Below, one piece after another: positions 15,973-17,962 of a DNA stretch of 17,962 bases. Both the position numbers and the translations under genes were made by a program. Position 1 is the stretch's first letter. Every line of letters starts with the position of its first letter. This DNA comes from Spirochaeta sp. (GTDB taxonomy: Bacteria; Spirochaetota; Spirochaetia; DSM-27196; Alkalispirochaetaceae): contig SKHA01000333.1 of NCBI GenBank assembly GCA_007117185.1, positions 1-17,962 on the forward strand, read 5' to 3'. The notes beneath the pieces were generated by a model. The model was given only the letters and a program-made list of their open reading frames with translations, was not told the DNA's origin and ran no database searches.

Positions 15973-17174
15973 AACCCGCCGCACCCTCTTCGTCCCGGCT
16001 GGCCTTCCGGCACCTTCTTGTGGTGGTTCTGGTGACAGCCATCTTCTCTATGGGGATGCTCCTTTACCAGATCAGAATACAGTATGCCCTGGGAATCCGA
16101 GCCCAGAACGACATTCTGGAGATGATCGAAGAGAGCTACCTGCCCTCGGTGGCGGCGGGAGTCTTCTTTTTCGACGATCATCAGCTTCAGTTGCTGGCTC
16201 AAGGCATTGAACTGCATCCCTACGTGGAGTCGGTGACGATTCTCGAACGCCGCTCCGGAGTTGATGTACCGATCATCGTGCCCGGCCTGTTCACCATCGG
16301 TGCGTTCCTGGTTCTGGTGTCTGGCGGGATCGATGTCTCATTTCCAGCCCTGGCGTCACTCAGCGTGTACGTCGCGACGATCCTGTTGATTAATACCGGT
16401 TACACCGGTGGTGTGTGGCTGGCGTTTCTGCTGGCCATTCTGGTGGGGGCGATTCTGGGAGCGTTCAACGGTGTGTTTGTTGGAGTGTTCCGGCTGCCCA
16501 CGCTGATCGTGACGTTGGGATCAACCTACGTGTTTCGCGGGTTCATGCAGGGTGCGCTCAACTCCAAGCAGCAGGCGACAATTCCTGTGGGAATGAGGGA
16601 GTTCGGCCGGTCTACACTCTTTACCGCCACCAACCCGGTTACCGGGCTCACAGCACGGATGCCCGTGGCATTCCTCATCTTTCTGGCCATTCTTATCGCC
16701 GTGGCGCTGATGCTGCGTTATACCATGTTCGGTCGCTCGATTTTCAGCATCGGCGGTTCGGAAGTGAGCGCTCACCGCGCCGGATACAACGTGATGCTCA
16801 CGAAGATTCTCATCTACGTGATGGTCGGAATCATGGCCAGCATCGCCGGGGTGATCCGGGTGAGCATGATGCAGCAGCTGCACCCCACCAACATGCTGGG
16901 GATGGAGCTGCGGATAATCGCCGGTACGGTCCTTGGGGGGACGGCGATAACCGGAGGGAAGGGGTCGCTGCTGGGGGCCATGATGGGATCACTTCTGATC
17001 GTGATCGTGGTGAACTCCATGATCCTGCTGGGAATCCCCACCTCCTGGCGAAGTGTGTTCACCGGCGCGTTGATCATCATTGGTACCGGTGTGAGTGCCT
17101 GGCAGGTTGTCGACCGATACCGCGGGAAGAAAACCAAACGTGCGAAGGCGCAGCCGGTGGAGGCGGGGGCATGA
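15969..17174 (+). CDS. Chimeric ORF: sensor-protein N-terminus fused in frame to an RbsC-type ABC permease lacking its first helix
   Basis: A 401-residue ORF with a GTG start overlapping the binding-protein stop (GTGA). Residues 1-96 do not look like a permease: a membrane helix at about 15-35, then a periplasmic stretch containing DILEMIEESYLPSVAAGVFF and DDHQLQLLAQGIELHPYVES, the pattern of short periplasmic domains in membrane kinases and cyclases (LPSLA...LWxLD...L.GLL.LP.I.Y). From about residue 97-104 it becomes a BPD_transp_2 permease: VLVSGGIDVSFPALASL, LGAFNGVFVGVFRLPTLIVTLG, IFSIGGSEVSAHRAGYN, IIAGTVLGGTAITGGKGSLLGA. The second permease in this window has ~50 residues, including a membrane helix, before the equivalent GGIDLS motif; here that part is replaced by the sensor helix. 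No ATPase gene precedes it. Either a real in-frame fusion by deletion or a collapsed assembly. Transport activity is uncertain. Confidence 0.8.
   Translation: MKPAAPSSSRLAFRHLLVVVLVTAIFSMGMLLYQIRIQYALGIRAQNDILEMIEESYLPSVAAGVFFFDDHQLQLLAQGIELHPYVESVTILERRSGVDVPIIVPGLFTIGAFLVLVSGGIDVSFPALASLSVYVATILLINTGYTGGVWLAFLLAILVGAILGAFNGVFVGVFRLPTLIVTLGSTYVFRGFMQGALNSKQQATIPVGMREFGRSTLFTATNPVTGLTARMPVAFLIFLAILIAVALMLRYTMFGRSIFSIGGSEVSAHRAGYNVMLTKILIYVMVGIMASIAGVIRVSMMQQLHPTNMLGMELRIIAGTVLGGTAITGGKGSLLGAMMGSLLIVIVVNSMILLGIPTSWRSVFTGALIIIGTGVSAWQVVDRYRGKKTKRAKAQPVEAGA
16255..16280 (+). other. Approximate sensor/permease fusion junction
   Basis: The last sensor-like residues are VTILERRSG (to about 16256). 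The first permease-like residues are VPIIVPGLFTIGAFLVL (from about 16266, with a possible internal GTG at 16278). Alignment by eye of GGIDVS with GGIDLS of the downstream permease places the change of homology between residues 97 and 104. I see no insertion sequence or long repeat at the junction. Confidence 0.55.
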
Positions 17175-17962
17175 TGAAGTCCGTCACTGCTGTTTTGAAG
17201 CGGGACCAGCACGTTACTCGCCTGTTGGTCATGATTCTTGTCTGGTTGGCATTTCTGGCTGTCACGCGATTCAGTCGGTTCTACTCCCTCCTCAACTTCC
17301 AGACGATGGCGGCACAGTTTCCCGAGTACGGGCTGATGGCCCTGGGGGTGATGCTGTGCATGATCACCGGGGGAATTGACCTTTCCATGGTCGGTATCGC
17401 CAACCTCACCGGCATTTTTATGGCCTACCTGCTTCTCGCATTGACCGGCGAGGCTGGAAACCTGCCGGTCTACGCCATACCTCTGGTGTTTGTGCTGGGA
17501 GTCACCATCGGCGCCGTTCTGGGGTTGTTCAACTCGATTTTGATTACCCGCTTCAAGATTCCGGCCATCCTGGCCACCCTGGGAGCCGGCGAGCTGTTTA
17601 CCGGTATTTCCATGGCCATGACCAACGGTGCCGCGGTGAGTCGTTTTTCTCCGGACTACGCAATGACCGTCAACAGTCGTGTTCTGGGCGGGCTGGTCCC
17701 TGTCCAGACGCTCATCTTTGTGGCAGCGGCGCTGCTGGTATGGATGCTGCTGTCGCGGACCACCTACGGACCCAAACTCTACCTGCTGGGGACCAACCCC
17801 GTTGCCGCTCGGTTCAGCGGCCTGAACGTCCCCGCCTTGCTGACAAAGACGTACGTCCTCTCCGGCATTTTCGCCGGATTGGCCGGCGTGGTGATGCTGG
17901 GCAACTACAACTCCGCCCGGGCAGACTACGGTACCGTCTACACCCTGCAAAGCATCATGATC
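17171..17962 (+). CDS. RbsC-type sugar ABC transporter permease (3' end cut by window)
   Basis: 264 codons are present, in frame to the last base, of a family usually 310-350 residues long. The first membrane helix is LLVMILVWLAFLAVT (about 18-33), followed by the conserved GLMALGVMLCMITGGIDLS, where permeases of this class re-enter the membrane. Further family marks are GAVLGLFNSILITRFKIPAILATLG, TTYGPKLYLLGTNPVAARFSG and the start of the AGLAGVVMLG helix. GGAGG at 17159-17163 lies seven bases before the ATG at 17171, which overlaps the TGA of the chimeric ORF (ATGA); an ATG at 17174 is also possible. It would form a heterodimeric channel with the upstream permease and need an ATPase (RbsA-like) not seen here. 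It looks complete and normal up to the window edge, unlike its neighbour. Confidence 0.92.
   Translation, partial: MMKSVTAVLKRDQHVTRLLVMILVWLAFLAVTRFSRFYSLLNFQTMAAQFPEYGLMALGVMLCMITGGIDLSMVGIANLTGIFMAYLLLALTGEAGNLPVYAIPLVFVLGVTIGAVLGLFNSILITRFKIPAILATLGAGELFTGISMAMTNGAAVSRFSPDYAMTVNSRVLGGLVPVQTLIFVAAALLVWMLLSRTTYGPKLYLLGTNPVAARFSGLNVPALLTKTYVLSGIFAGLAGVVMLGNYNSARADYGTVYTLQSIMI

Noticed and set aside
16055..16280. Reading the sensor-like segment as simply the natural N-terminus of a longer permease
   Set aside because: The LPSVAAGVFF...DDHQLQLLAQGIEL pattern belongs to short periplasmic sensor domains and is not found in RbsC-type permeases; the neighbouring permease shows the normal N-terminus.
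16814..17950. Minus-strand frame of 378 codons opposite the permease genes
   Set aside because: Its Gln/His/Gly-rich sequence is the mirror of hydrophobic permease codons; both permeases show clear family motifs on the plus strand.

Overview
The window is about 18 kb of GC-rich (roughly 57-60% by eye), almost gap-free bacterial DNA. It is dominated by signal transduction: four histidine kinases or kinase-like proteins, two response regulators and a diguanylate cyclase. The rest is a lipoprotein/secreted-protein cluster and the start of a sugar-type ABC importer region. No rRNA, tRNA, insertion sequence or CRISPR array is visible. The Gram-negative signal is clear (lipoproteins, a periplasmic binding protein, periplasmic sensor domains). 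A free-living spirochaete is my best guess, from the relaxed lipobox, the general protein style and the RbsC-type permease pair, but this is inference and not proven by any marker gene.

Layout. (1) Positions 1-3380, minus strand: a four-gene chain in which every junction overlaps by 4-8 bp. In transcription order it holds a soluble degenerate kinase-like protein, an OmpR-family regulator, a flavin nitroreductase and a membrane HisKA_2-type histidine kinase cut by the window start. (2) Positions 3381-3531: a divergent control region. (3) Positions 3532-5648, plus strand: a membrane histidine kinase and an overlapping receiver-only response regulator. (4) Positions 5649-10550, plus strand: a 160-bp leader with an 11-bp-spaced direct repeat, two lipoproteins of similar plan and a secreted protein of unknown function. 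(5) Positions 10520-14871, minus strand: a large hybrid kinase (4 TM, PAS-PAS-HisKA-HATPase-REC-REC-HPt) joined by a 1-bp overlap to a REC-GGDEF diguanylate cyclase, whose 3' end overlaps the convergent secreted-protein gene by 31 bp. (6) Positions 15004-17962, plus strand: a periplasmic binding protein, a chimeric sensor-permease ORF and a second permease cut by the window end.

How it may work together. The divergent blocks (1) and (3) contain every part of a split phosphorelay: membrane kinase, receiver-only carrier, soluble histidine-bearing phosphotransferase-like protein, and DNA-binding OmpR regulator. This resembles the logic of Spo0F-Spo0B-Spo0A or CckA-ChpT-CtrA. A TTTAAG-type motif occurs both in the divergent control region and upstream of the lipoprotein genes, which are possible targets. 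The hybrid kinase probably drives c-di-GMP synthesis through the REC-GGDEF protein.

The most unusual stretch is 15004-17174. The binding protein lacks one beta-alpha unit of its N-terminal lobe. The next ORF joins the first ~96 residues of a membrane sensor in frame to a permease that lacks its own first membrane helix. Either the chromosome has undergone in-frame deletions here or the assembly is collapsed.
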